A stretch of 64,000 nt of DNA from Eubacteriales Family XIII. Incertae Sedis bacterium. Its GTDB lineage: Bacteria; Bacillota; Clostridia; Peptostreptococcales; Anaerovoracaceae. The stretch lies in contig JAISKC010000051.1 in NCBI GenBank assembly GCA_031261345.1, forward strand, positions 1-64,000, given 5' to 3'. The stretch's first letter is position 1. Each line of letters opens with the position of its first letter. The translations under genes were made by a program, and so were the position numbers. Under the pieces are notes generated by a model. It was not told the DNA's origin and did no database searches. It saw only the letters and a list, made by a program, of their open reading frames with translations. Shown here piece by piece: positions 16,719-25,683 of the stretch.

Positions 16719-17879
16719 CTACGCGGCCAGTGGTCTTCCTGCACTCCTGCTGCTCGCGAAGCGAACCGCGGTCAGAACGAAGCAGAGTAGCGACATCAGA
16801 GAGATGATACCGAGCGGCAAGAAGAAGCTGAAATTCCCCGCGCCGTCCTGATACGAGTGGATTGCCTCGAAGAACCAATACTGCGGCGTGATGAGTGCAA
16901 TCTTTTGGAAAATCTCGGGCGAATATTCTATTGGGAAATACGCGCCGCCGATCATCGCCATCACCTGCCCCACCGCTATCAGGCAAAACAGCATCGAGTT
17001 GAAGCTCGGCATGGTCAGCCCCACGAGCATCCCGAATCCGACCACGAAGACGGCGTAGCTCACGACCATCAAGACTATGACGAGTAGCGGCACGCCCGTA
17101 TCTATCCCACGAACACCCAGATAGGCGAGGGGCAAAATCACAGTCAGTAATGCCATAACAAGTCCGACCAAAGACATCGCTACCGTATACTGAACCGCCG
17201 TCGCGTTCGCCGACTTTATGCGTCTGAACGTCCCGTTTGTCCTGTCAAAGTACAGGGCATTCGCCAGACCTATGGCAATAATGAATGCGAACATCATGAA
17301 AAATCCAAGCATTGTGTCCATGCCCGAGCGCTCTGCCTCGCGCCTGAGTTGGCCCGCATCCTTTGTAACAGTCTCGATGTCAGGAACTACCGAGGCGGCT
17401 TCCGAAACCAGCGTCTCAAGCTTTGCCCTATCGCCTCCGGTCGCCAAAGCGAGCGTGAGCACGCTCTCCGAATACGAATCGATGTAGGAACGCACAAAGG
17501 CCTCGTTCGCGTAATCATCCAAAAATGTCAATTCGAGCGGCACGGGCGAGCCCGACAAAACTCCCTCTTCAAAGCCCTTAGGTATCTCGATGACCGCTGA
17601 AATATTCTTCTCAAGAAGCTCGGTATTCAAATATTCTATATCGTCTGAGCGGACGACTTTCGCCCCGATATCCTCCGACAGATAAGCCTCAAAATCATCA
17701 GATACAAATGAACTGTCGCCGTCTATTACTCCGATGTTGATGTCATCTACGGAAGATTCCGCGACACCGATGATCAGGACGAACATGGCTGTTATCACGA
17801 CGGAGAGCGCAAGGCTCATCATCAAAACACCCTTCGAATTTCTCAGGCCGTTCCTGAATATTGTCAATATATTATTCAT
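16719..17879 (-). CDS. ABC-2 type exporter permease (second of pair)
   Basis: 386 residues: one N-terminal membrane segment, an external domain of about 140 residues (DINIGVIDGDSSFVSDDFEA onward), and five further membrane segments, ending with a short basic tail. This is the ABC-2 permease layout of antibiotic/lipid exporters. The start ATG overlaps the stop of the preceding permease by 4 nt. It works with the ATPase encoded at 19041-20015; the two permeases probably form a heterodimer. Confidence 0.9.
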   Translation of the reverse strand: MNNILTIFRNGLRNSKGVLMMSLALSVVITAMFVLIIGVAESSVDDINIGVIDGDSSFVSDDFEAYLSEDIGAKVVRSDDIEYLNTELLEKNISAVIEIPKGFEEGVLSGSPVPLELTFLDDYANEAFVRSYIDSYSESVLTLALATGGDRAKLETLVSEAASVVPDIETVTKDAGQLRREAERSGMDTMLGFFMMFAFIIAIGLANALYFDRTNGTFRRIKSANATAVQYTVAMSLVGLVMALLTVILPLAYLGVRGIDTGVPLLVIVLMVVSYAVFVVGFGMLVGLTMPSFNSMLFCLIAVGQVMAMIGGAYFPIEYSPEIFQKIALITPQYWFFEAIHSYQDGAGNFSFFLPLGIISLMSLLCFVLTAVRFASSRSAGRPLAA

Positions 17880-19048
17880 GCTACAAGCTCCTTTCTACGG
17901 AGTAATGCCGAGCCTATTGCTGCGGTAATGGCGGTAACACCTATGCTCACGACCGTGACGAGAATCATCCCGTCGGGCCTACCGAATATCGTCAAATCAA
18001 ACGCGGCCGCTCTTATCATGCTGGTCGGCAAATATTCGGAAAAGCCGGTTATGAAAATCTCCTTTGAGAAGGTTCCCGAGAAGAAGAGCAGCACCCAGAC
18101 GACAGCCATGAACGGTATGAAAGGATTGGTTTTCATGAAAATCCCCGTGATCATGCACACGCCGGTAGCAGCCATACCGACCACCGAAAGCCCGATGAAC
18201 AAGAGCACATTTCCCTGCCACGTATTCGCATAATGAGCCCCGAAAAACAGCACTGACGGAACCATGACGCAGAGAACTGACAAAATATGTAATGGAAAAA
18301 ATCCCAAAAGTGAGCTGGCAAAATACTTGCTTCGGCTCACGGGCGACAACATGGTTCTACGCATGGTCCCGTCCTGCTTGCTCTGATATACGGACGAGGC
18401 GCCGATACTGCTACCCGACATGAAGACAATCATGACTATCATCATCACAGCATAGTAGTCTATCATAGAACGATTGACACCAAGGTCTTTGTCCACCGTC
18501 AAGTCTGTCAATTCTGTCATAGAGAGCGCTACCCTGGAGGGCACAGGCGCGAACGTGGCCCCATCAATCCCTGTCATTCCGGCCCACGAGCCGGAATCTT
18601 CCACCCCAACATGAGCCATCAAAACAGAAATAGCGGCATACTCCCTCGCAAAACTCTGCATAGTCAGCTTGACCGCACGGTTCTTCACCAAGTCCCCTCC
18701 CTCGGCAATAGTTACGGAAAACGGTTCGCTGAAAACAACGCAGGCGTCCAAATCGCCCTTATCCACGTCGACCTTACTAACCGAAAAATCGTCCGATTCC
18801 GTCAGCTTCACCTGCGAATTTTCTTCCATTACTGTCAAAAACTCATCTATCGCCGCCGCCTCCGCAGGGTTCTGCGTTTCAACGATATACGCCAACCGAA
18901 TTTCCTCAATCGGCGCATCCGCATTGTCTAGGGACGCGAGCATATTTCCCAAAACAAAGACGAGCACGACCGGAAAGATGAGCGAGAACACAAATCCGCT
19001 CCTATCGCGGAGCATTCCCAAAAATTCCTTCTGCATTATTCTAAACAT
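17876..19048 (-). CDS. ABC-2 type exporter permease (first of pair)
   Basis: 390 residues with the same topology as its partner: a first membrane segment (SGFVFSLIFPVVLVFVLGNM), an external domain and five C-terminal segments. The external domain carries an unusual segment, EDSGSWAGMTGIDG, encoded by a palindromic repeat of the family that also sits between genes here. The start overlaps the ATPase gene by 8 nt. Confidence 0.9.
   Translation of the reverse strand: MFRIMQKEFLGMLRDRSGFVFSLIFPVVLVFVLGNMLASLDNADAPIEEIRLAYIVETQNPAEAAAIDEFLTVMEENSQVKLTESDDFSVSKVDVDKGDLDACVVFSEPFSVTIAEGGDLVKNRAVKLTMQSFAREYAAISVLMAHVGVEDSGSWAGMTGIDGATFAPVPSRVALSMTELTDLTVDKDLGVNRSMIDYYAVMMIVMIVFMSGSSIGASSVYQSKQDGTMRRTMLSPVSRSKYFASSLLGFFPLHILSVLCVMVPSVLFFGAHYANTWQGNVLLFIGLSVVGMAATGVCMITGIFMKTNPFIPFMAVVWVLLFFSGTFSKEIFITGFSEYLPTSMIRAAAFDLTIFGRPDGMILVTVVSIGVTAITAAIGSALLRRKELVA
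18573..18601 (-). repeat. Palindromic repeat in frame inside ABC permease gene
   Basis: CATTCCGGCCCACGAGCCGGAAT: arms ATTCCGGC and GCCGGAAT, the same module as at 3182, 54842 and in larB. It is translated as part of the permease external domain without disturbing the frame. Confidence 0.8.
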
Positions 19049-20015
19049 GAGGAGTTTCCTCCTTGTTCAGCTCGCTACCCGTGAGGGCGAGGAAAGTTGT
19101 TTCAAGGTTCGGAGCCTCGCTGTCTATCGAGCGAACCGAAATGCCGCAGTCAAGGAGCGTGCCTAGTATGGGGGTGATATTCGAAAACGTCAAATCCACA
19201 TCGAGATCGATGATATTTTCGTTTCCCTGCCTCGACGAGTGCGAAACCCCAGGAATGGTTCCAAGAATGCGAAGCGCCTTAGAAAAGATCTCTTCGTCCG
19301 TATTCTCCGTCTCAATCACGACGGTTTTATGATTTGTTACATACGAGAGCAGCTCGGTCTCGGTGCCGATTGCCGCCAGTCGGCCACTGCTTATGATGGC
19401 TATGCGGTCGCAGATCTCCTGAACCTCAGGCATGTAATGCGAGGTATAAATGATGGTCGCTCCGCCGTCCCTCAGCGTTCTGATCGAATGCATGATGAGC
19501 TCACGGCTCTTTGCATCGACGCCAACAGTCGGCTCGTCCATGACGATGAGCTTAGGCTTGTGTGCGATACCGCAGGCTATGTTCAGCCGTCTTTGCATGC
19601 CGCCCGAGAGCTTGCCCGACCGCTTCTTCGTCTCGCCTTCGAGCCCGACAAAGGAGAGCGCCTCGTCCACCGCTTCCTTCAAAACCTTGCCTTTCAGGCC
19701 ATAGAGCGATGCAAAAAAAGTAACATTTTCCCGCGCCGTCAGGTTCTTGTAAAATGCTATCTCCTGCGGAACGAGTCCGATGATGGATTTGATTTCGCGT
19801 TCATTCTTTTTCAAGTCCAATCCGTCCACAGTTACTTCGCCCGAATCCGCTTCGAGCAGCGTGGACAGAATGTTCAGCGTGGTCGTCTTGCCTGCGCCGT
19901 TCGGTCCGAGAAACCCGAATATCTCTCCCTCCTCCACATTGAAGCTGAGGTTGTCCACCGCGGTCAGTTCGCCAAACCGCTTGGTCAAATTGTTTACAGT
20001 AATAAATTCATTCAT
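19041..20015 (-). CDS. ABC exporter ATP-binding protein
   Basis: About 324 residues. Walker A GPNGAGKTT, signature LSGGMQRRLNIACG, Walker B KLIVMDEPTVGVD, and switch His in YTSHYMPEVQ are all present. The C-terminal extension of about 90 residues is usual for the drug/lipid exporter branch. The frame opens at 20087, but homologues start at MNEFITVNNLTKRFG, and AAAGGGG precedes that ATG at 20015. It is the first gene of the exporter-kinase-regulator unit. Confidence 0.93.
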   Translation of the reverse strand: MNEFITVNNLTKRFGELTAVDNLSFNVEEGEIFGFLGPNGAGKTTTLNILSTLLEADSGEVTVDGLDLKKNEREIKSIIGLVPQEIAFYKNLTARENVTFFASLYGLKGKVLKEAVDEALSFVGLEGETKKRSGKLSGGMQRRLNIACGIAHKPKLIVMDEPTVGVDAKSRELIMHSIRTLRDGGATIIYTSHYMPEVQEICDRIAIISSGRLAAIGTETELLSYVTNHKTVVIETENTDEEIFSKALRILGTIPGVSHSSRQGNENIIDLDVDLTFSNITPILGTLLDCGISVRSIDSEAPNLETTFLALTGSELNKEETPHV

Positions 20016-20095
20016 GATTTTTACCCCTTTCATTATCTTAAAACCATCATACAAAACCGCCGAAAGCAAAGGAAGTGACAGGCGCACAAAAACGC

Positions 20096-20111
20096 CATGA
20101 CATTTGTCATG
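20096..20111. promoter_or_regulatory. Candidate operator upstream of exporter/two-component unit
   Basis: CATGACA-TT-TGTCATG is a perfect inverted repeat, 7-bp arms with a 2-bp centre, about 80 bp before the ATPase start. Symmetry and size fit a site for a LuxR/NarL-type regulator dimer, such as the one encoded in this unit. The link is an inference. Confidence 0.5.
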
Positions 20112-20162
20112 TATTTCCCCATGCTATCGGGTTACTATTTCTTTAACCGGTGATTTTGACGC

Positions 20163-20873
20163 TCATATTTTCAGCGTCTTGAGGTATTCCTTGTCTTCGG
20201 GCGTAACGCGAAAAGACTCCCTGCATTTTTGAATAGCCTTGTTATGCGTCCAAGGATCCAATGTTCCGCCTGACTTCCGCTCAAATATCGGCAAGGCCTC
20301 TTCCCGAAATTTGATGAAGCATTCGCAGGCCGCCCATGCGACACCCATTCTGACATAATATCCCTCATGCGTGATATTCGTGAGGCGTTCCAGATATCTT
20401 TCAATGTATTTCCCAGTAATGAAATTGCTCATACCTATGACCACGGCAAACCTTATGTAAAATTCCTTATCGCTCGTGAAGTAATCCGACAGAAAATCCC
20501 AAAGCAGAGAAACTTCATCGGACGAATCTTTCTGATTTGCCTTGATGGAAACCGTATCGCAAATGCCCCAGTTGTCTATCAACGGAATGAATGTTTTGAG
20601 AAGAGGAAATTTCTCAACAAGTGTGATTTTCATGGCCGAAATGACCATGCCATGCAGTTGGATTTCCTCAAAACTCCCATCTTTGCAGACCGACAAAAAT
20701 CCAATCGGATCCACCTTTGCAATATCCTTTGCGATTGCCCGAACAGCCGGCACCCGTACGCCATATGCCGTCGCCGTTCCAGGAATCAATCCTTCATTGA
20801 ATTTCCTATATTTCTCGTCCGAAAGTTCCTCAAACCTCTGAATTACTGCCGCGTAGTCCTCATCAGTAAACAT
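20163..20873 (-). CDS. DNA alkylation repair protein (AlkD-like HEAT repeat)
   Basis: About 236 residues, all helical, with the family's marks: YGVRVPAVRAIAKDI near the N-terminus, PLIDNWGICDTVSIK in the middle and YYVRMGVAWAACECF later. AlkD-like enzymes are HEAT-repeat glycosylases that remove bulky or positively charged alkylated bases. A GTG three codons upstream (20882) is an alternative start. The gene is divergent from the HD-domain gene; the gap 20883-20996 is AT-rich and should hold both promoters (for example TTGATA and TATGAT with an 18-nt spacer for the plus strand). Confidence 0.87.
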   Translation of the reverse strand: MFTDEDYAAVIQRFEELSDEKYRKFNEGLIPGTATAYGVRVPAVRAIAKDIAKVDPIGFLSVCKDGSFEEIQLHGMVISAMKITLVEKFPLLKTFIPLIDNWGICDTVSIKANQKDSSDEVSLLWDFLSDYFTSDKEFYIRFAVVIGMSNFITGKYIERYLERLTNITHEGYYVRMGVAWAACECFIKFREEALPIFERKSGGTLDPWTHNKAIQKCRESFRVTPEDKEYLKTLKI

Positions 20874-20996
20874 AATTATCACATTTCCCTAAATTTTTTC
20901 CACATTTTTATTCAATTATCCAGTTTGATAATACCATAACGCGTCAAATATGATAAACTATTAAAATTAAAAAGATTGAATACTAAGGAGTAAAAT

Positions 20997-21554
20997 ATGG
21001 CAAGGATACCAAATAGGGATGAGGCTTGGGCATTACTGCAGGAATACAACAAGGATGAGTTCCATCTGAAGCATGCAGAAATTGTCGGTGGCGTGATGAA
21101 ATATTTCGCCGAGGAGCTCGGCTATGGGGAAGAGGCCGATTTCTGGGAAGTAGTCGGGATTCTCCACGACATTGACTTTGAAGAATATCCTGACGCGCAC
21201 TGCATCAAGCTCCAAGAAATTCTCAAGCAAAATGACATCGATGATGGTATCATACATGCAACGGCAAGCCACGGTTACAATTTGACGGTGGACATAAAGC
21301 CCGAGCATGAAATGGAAAAAGTTCTCTATGCAACCGATGAGCTCACTGGACTAATCGGAGCCGTTTCTCTCATGCGGCCTTCGAAGAGCGTACAGGATTT
21401 GGAACTGAAATCAGTTCGAAAGAAGTACAAAAATGCAAATTTTGCCGCCGGTTGCTCGCGTGAAGTGATAGAAGACGGTGCTGTTATGCTCGGATGGGAG
21501 CTCGACGACCTGATTTCAAGAACAATTTTAGCGATGAGAACATGCACTGAATAA
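20997..21554 (+). CDS. HD domain hydrolase
   Basis: 185 residues. The metal-binding residues of the HD fold are visible in order: His in HLKHAEIVGG, HD in VGILHDIDFEEYP, His in DAHCIKLQE and HATASHGYN. Members of this branch (HDIG-type) are phosphohydrolases of unknown natural substrate. AAGGAG lies 7 nt before the ATG. The MerR gene follows 28 nt later and may be co-transcribed. Confidence 0.9.
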   Translation: MARIPNRDEAWALLQEYNKDEFHLKHAEIVGGVMKYFAEELGYGEEADFWEVVGILHDIDFEEYPDAHCIKLQEILKQNDIDDGIIHATASHGYNLTVDIKPEHEMEKVLYATDELTGLIGAVSLMRPSKSVQDLELKSVRKKYKNANFAAGCSREVIEDGAVMLGWELDDLISRTILAMRTCTE

Positions 21555-21582
21555 ACAGTAACTGAAAAGGAGACACGGGGTT

Positions 21583-22383
21583 ATGATTGGTAAGGATTTG
21601 CTTTCAATAAAGGATTTTTCAAAGCTAACGGGCATTAAACAGACGACTCTCAGATATTTTGACGATATGGGTTTGTTCTCTCCTGCGGTCAGAGGTGAAA
21701 ACAGCTATCGCTATTATTCTCCTCAACAGATCATTACAATCAATTCCATAAACTTGCTGAATGAACTCGACATGCCCATCAAGCGCATCTGTGAGATTGA
21801 ACGTGATCGGACTCCCGAAAACATATATGCAGTTTTGGGTGACAAAGAAGATGAGCTTCAGGCGGAGATTCATAGACTTCAGAAATCCTACAATGTCATC
21901 ACAACACTCAGAAAAAACATTGATGAAGGGCTGGCGGCCGGAAACGATCAAATTTCCATTGTGAAGCAGGATAGGCAACCTATCGTCATAGGTGACAAAA
22001 ATGACTTCAAGGGTTCTACATATTTCTATGATGCATTCCTGACGTTCTGCCACGATGCACCGAAGAAGGACATCGACCTGAGGCTTCCGGTCGGCGGTCG
22101 TTTTTCAGATTTTTCTTCATTCCTAAACGATGGCGGAAGGCCCGCAACATTCTTCTCGGTCGATCCCGACGGAAAAGATGAGATACCAGCCGGCAAATAT
22201 TTAGTCGGATACGCCAGAGGATACTACGGTGAGACCGCCGGTCTACCCGAGCGTTTGGACGCGTATATCAGGGAAAACAATATAGAAACCGACGGCGAGC
22301 TATACGTGATATACTTGCTCGACGAACTTTCCATACACGAAAAAGACAACTACCTGTTCAAGGCTTCAGTGAAGATAAAATAG
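21583..22383 (+). CDS. MerR family transcriptional regulator with GyrI-like effector domain
   Basis: N-terminal MerR helix-turn-helix (SIKDFSKLTGIKQTTLRYFD, then SPAVRGENSYRYYSPQQI), a coiled-coil dimerisation helix at about 75-120, and a C-terminal ligand-binding half of GyrI/BmrR type (PAGKYLVGYARGYYGETAGL). Such proteins act on spaced promoters in response to small hydrophobic compounds. No target gene is obvious; the next gene is on the other strand. Confidence 0.9.
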   Translation: MIGKDLLSIKDFSKLTGIKQTTLRYFDDMGLFSPAVRGENSYRYYSPQQIITINSINLLNELDMPIKRICEIERDRTPENIYAVLGDKEDELQAEIHRLQKSYNVITTLRKNIDEGLAAGNDQISIVKQDRQPIVIGDKNDFKGSTYFYDAFLTFCHDAPKKDIDLRLPVGGRFSDFSSFLNDGGRPATFFSVDPDGKDEIPAGKYLVGYARGYYGETAGLPERLDAYIRENNIETDGELYVIYLLDELSIHEKDNYLFKASVKIK

Positions 22384-22404
22384 CTATCGCTTCGCAATTT
22401 TATA

Positions 22405-23475
22405 CTAAAATTCGTTGACTGTGCAGTGTATTTCTTGGACCCGCAAAACCTGCTTTATACATTGATTGCAGGCTATGCATCGGTTGATTTTCTCGCCATG
22501 CTGTAGCTTGTTTGCGAAGTCGGGATCCGCGAGAAAGCCTCTGGCAATGCCAACAAAGTCGCCATCGCCTCTCGCGAGCACACGCTCGGCAATCTCACCG
22601 TCATTTATTCTATTGCACGCAACGGCGGGCAGGCCGGTCCCATCCTTTATTTCTCTAGCAAGATACGTGAAGCTGCCAGGTTCTACATCAGCAGAAATCT
22701 GCGGTATCTTAGACTCGTGCCAACCGCCCGTCACGCACACGAGGTCTATAGGATGGCTACCATCGGGGTTCCGAACGCCCTCGAGAAGTGCTATCACGTC
22801 CTCAACTTCATAGCCACCGAGAAGATCAGTCCCAGACACACGAATCATTACTGAGTAATCTTGACCAACCGCAGCACGGACATCCTTTATGACCTCTGAT
22901 GGAAACCGCAGCCTGTTCTCGAGCGAACCGCCATATTTATCCGTCCTCAAATTTGTGAGCGGCGAAATGAATTCCGTCAGCAGATAACCCGCCGTACAGT
23001 TTATCTCAATCGCACCGACACCCGCTTCCTTGCAGACCAGTGCTGCATCGACAAATTGCCTCTTCGCCTCAGCAATGTCAACAGCTGTCATCTCCTCAGG
23101 GAGTTGCTTGTATAAAGGTGATGGTATAGGCGATGGCGCGAGCGGAGGAAGCGCAGGATCGTATAGATTTTCTTGCTTTGCGTTCCTGCCCGAATGGAAA
23201 AGCTGCACTATCAGATGAGAGCCACGAGCACGCACCGCATCGGAAAGTCCCTTGAGATATTCCGTGTGCGCCTCATCGGCAAGTATGCAATTGTAGAAAA
23301 CACCGCGAGGAGACACCCCCGCAACGATAGTAACAGCAGCAGCACCGCCCGCAGCGCAGGAAACCAAAAACTCAGCTTCCTTCTCCATAGAAAACCCAGT
23401 CTGCATAGCGGTCATAATAATGCGATTTCTAACTTCTAAATTCCCAATCGCACCACCGGAAAACAAGTAGCTCAC
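22405..23475 (-). CDS. NADH:flavin oxidoreductase (old yellow enzyme family), short form
   Basis: About 356 residues forming only the FMN-binding TIM barrel. The N-terminus SYLFSGGAIGNLEVRNRIIM and the substrate/flavin segment GVGAIEINCTAGYLLTEFISPLTNLRTDKYGG are family hallmarks. The protein ends at a cysteine cluster (CIACNQCIKQ, then HCTVNEF) like the 4Fe-4S site of the FadH/BaiCD branch, whose members normally continue into a second FAD/NAD(P) domain. That domain is missing. The longer frame starts at TTG 23484; the GTG at 23475 is better placed behind GGGAGG. Confidence 0.85.
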   Translation of the reverse strand: MSYLFSGGAIGNLEVRNRIIMTAMQTGFSMEKEAEFLVSCAAGGAAAVTIVAGVSPRGVFYNCILADEAHTEYLKGLSDAVRARGSHLIVQLFHSGRNAKQENLYDPALPPLAPSPIPSPLYKQLPEEMTAVDIAEAKRQFVDAALVCKEAGVGAIEINCTAGYLLTEFISPLTNLRTDKYGGSLENRLRFPSEVIKDVRAAVGQDYSVMIRVSGTDLLGGYEVEDVIALLEGVRNPDGSHPIDLVCVTGGWHESKIPQISADVEPGSFTYLAREIKDGTGLPAVACNRINDGEIAERVLARGDGDFVGIARGFLADPDFANKLQHGEKINRCIACNQCIKQVLRVQEIHCTVNEF

Positions 23476-23499
23476 AAACCTCAACCTCCCACAAAACCA

Positions 23500-23577
23500 G
23501 AGGCGGGCTTCCTGTATGCCGCCTCCATATGTAAGTGCCTCTCCGTCATATGAGGCGGCATACGGAAACCCCGCCTC
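23500..23577. repeat. Long intergenic hairpin
   Basis: Arms at 23500-23531 and 23547-23577 pair over about 30 nt (GAGGCGGG, GTATGCCGCCTC and CATATG blocks) with few mismatches and a 15-nt loop. It lies between the DUF2207 gene and the flavin oxidoreductase, both read leftward, so it could end or attenuate transcription. No T run follows. Confidence 0.75.
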
Positions 23578-23604
23578 GGCAACAAGGTGATGTACTTTTC
23601 CGCC

Positions 23605-25683
23605 TTACCAGCTGCCGCCGCCACCGCCGCCGCCACCGCCGCCCGAACTACCGCCGCCGCCGGAAAAGCTACCGCCTCCACCAGAAAATCCGCCACTGCC
23701 ACCCGAGCCACCACCCGAAGATGACGGCGTAGAAATGAACCGACCGGCCGATTTTGCCTCATACCGCCCGAGCGAATGTGCCAGATAAGTAGCTCTGAAA
23801 ATATGATTGTCTCCATAGTAGCCGGTATACCAAGTAGGCGGCTCTTTAGCCAAATTCTCAAACTTCTCGCTCCACTTGTCCGAAAGACCGAAGACCCAAG
23901 CATAAGGCAAGATATTGTAGAAATACTGCGGATCCTCATCAAACAGGAGCTTAAGTTTTTCCATCTCCGCCGTCTCGATGAAATTCTTAAATCCCCTGAT
24001 ACGACCGAGAATATCGTTGTAATAATCCGTTCTCTTCTGAAGATGATAAGTGAAAAATCCACAAATAGCCGTTGACACAAAAGCGGCAGCAGCAAAAATC
24101 ACATTCGTCCCATTGAACGATACCAACACCCAACCGAACAGAGGAAATATACCCGACACGAAAGGCAGTATGAGAAAAATGACCCTAAACCTAAGCGTCG
24201 AAAGTATATTGAACCTTATGAACACATTGATGATGATTCCTGCAATAATGACAGAAAATAAAATCGGAGCTACACTCGTGATAGCCATATATCCATTCCA
24301 ACCGTATCCAATCATAGCCGCCGCGGACTGGTAGCCGATGAGAGGAATCATCGTCAGGAAAATGCCGAAAATCCTAAGTCTCATCGAAGACTTCTCAAAC
24401 ATGGATTCCGATGAATTGTTGTACTCTTTTTGCAGCTCCTTCTTCGTACTCTTCATAGCCAAAGCAAAAGAATAATTGCGTTTGCTCAAATCGACGGTAT
24501 TGCCGGAGGAAAACAAAGAGTCGAACATCTCCTGCGTGATACCATCGATACCGGAGTCCTCCTTGTCCGTGCGAGTCAGAACAAACTTGCCCTTCTTCTG
24601 CTCATCGATAGTGATATATCCCTGTGAAGCCCAGAAAAGAATCATCGCCAGAAGGTCCTTGTCATTGACTTTTCCGTCAACCAGATATCCGATTGCGGCA
24701 GGATTTAGATCGTCCGGCGGATAGAATTCGACCGTATCCACGGTCTTCCTGTCGCGGCCGAAGATAATCCACAACACCAAAAGCACTAAAAGCGGCACGA
24801 GAATGAGCATCCCCATGAATATGTAGGTGCCCCTGTCGGACAGCTCGTTTCCAAAAAATCCATTCGGCAGTTTGAGTAAAAATGTCATGCCCTCACCCTC
24901 GGAAAGCATGCGCGTGAGATGTGCCGACACTGTTACCGCATCCTTTTCTCCATCTATTACCGGAGGCTGTATTTCAAACACATCTGTATTGGCTTCACCC
25001 GAATATCCGACTATAAATTCAGCATCTGACACATCCGTGTCCTTGCCTGGAAACGTCACGGAAACCTTGGAAGTTTCTATCGGCGTCGCCCAACCGTGAG
25101 GCAAAAAATCGTAGTATATGCTGTCGTATTCATCTATTCCATCATCATAAAATTTCACGGTGTATCTGAGGACATAAATCTGCTCACCCGTTACGGTGTA
25201 GCTTCCGGAACCGATCTTGAACACAAAATTGCCGTTCTCGGTATACGTTTCAAATGAATAGCCGCTCCAGTCAACCTCACCGGTTTCAGGATCGAGCTGC
25301 CCCACCTTTGCGCCGGAGACCTGCATCTTTTCCTCTACTTCAAGCCGCTTTCCATCCACCTCGCTGACGATAAGTGAAGTCATTGGAATGTATCTGTATA
25401 GCCCGTGTTTATCCTCGAAGAAATCCGCATGTATGGTCTCAGTAATATCGATACTTTTGTTCTCCCAGACCCTCGCGTCCACATCGAAAGCCGTAGTGTA
25501 AAAACCCGCATAAGGCTCGTAATCCCGCTCATTTTCAGTTGCCAAATCTCGGGGCTCTTTCTGCAATTCCTCGCCTTCTTCCGCGAAGACGATACCGGAA
25601 AATTGTGTTGCAATCAACAGGCAGACAGAGGCTAGGCAAAGTAGCCGAATAAAGGTCTTGGGCACTCTCGCCCTAAGCATCAA
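23605..25683 (-). CDS. DUF2207 membrane protein
   Basis: 692 residues. Signal peptide or first membrane segment at 10-35, an external DUF2207 domain (NKSIDITETIHADFFEDKHGLYRYIP), a membrane segment at about 285-305 (FMGMLILVPLLVLLVLWIIF), a cytoplasmic region, more segments at 435-540, and a C-terminal Gly/Ser-rich tail ending in a glycine run and SW. The family's function is unknown; it is regularly next to LemA genes, as here (4-nt overlap). The glycine tail is encoded by GGC/GGT codon repeats. Confidence 0.9.
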   Translation of the reverse strand: MMLRARVPKTFIRLLCLASVCLLIATQFSGIVFAEEGEELQKEPRDLATENERDYEPYAGFYTTAFDVDARVWENKSIDITETIHADFFEDKHGLYRYIPMTSLIVSEVDGKRLEVEEKMQVSGAKVGQLDPETGEVDWSGYSFETYTENGNFVFKIGSGSYTVTGEQIYVLRYTVKFYDDGIDEYDSIYYDFLPHGWATPIETSKVSVTFPGKDTDVSDAEFIVGYSGEANTDVFEIQPPVIDGEKDAVTVSAHLTRMLSEGEGMTFLLKLPNGFFGNELSDRGTYIFMGMLILVPLLVLLVLWIIFGRDRKTVDTVEFYPPDDLNPAAIGYLVDGKVNDKDLLAMILFWASQGYITIDEQKKGKFVLTRTDKEDSGIDGITQEMFDSLFSSGNTVDLSKRNYSFALAMKSTKKELQKEYNNSSESMFEKSSMRLRIFGIFLTMIPLIGYQSAAAMIGYGWNGYMAITSVAPILFSVIIAGIIINVFIRFNILSTLRFRVIFLILPFVSGIFPLFGWVLVSFNGTNVIFAAAAFVSTAICGFFTYHLQKRTDYYNDILGRIRGFKNFIETAEMEKLKLLFDEDPQYFYNILPYAWVFGLSDKWSEKFENLAKEPPTWYTGYYGDNHIFRATYLAHSLGRYEAKSAGRFISTPSSSGGGSGGSGGFSGGGGSFSGGGGSSGGGGGGGGGGSW

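Noticed and set aside
23605-23655. Glycine-codon run of the DUF2207 gene as a phase-variable tract
   Set aside because: The repeats are in units of three, so length changes keep the frame; glycine tails are normal in this family.
23481-24095. Frame of 204 codons with an Ala/Val repeat tail
   Set aside because: It is a shifted reading of the DUF2207 gene; its repetitive end is the glycine-codon run read in another frame.
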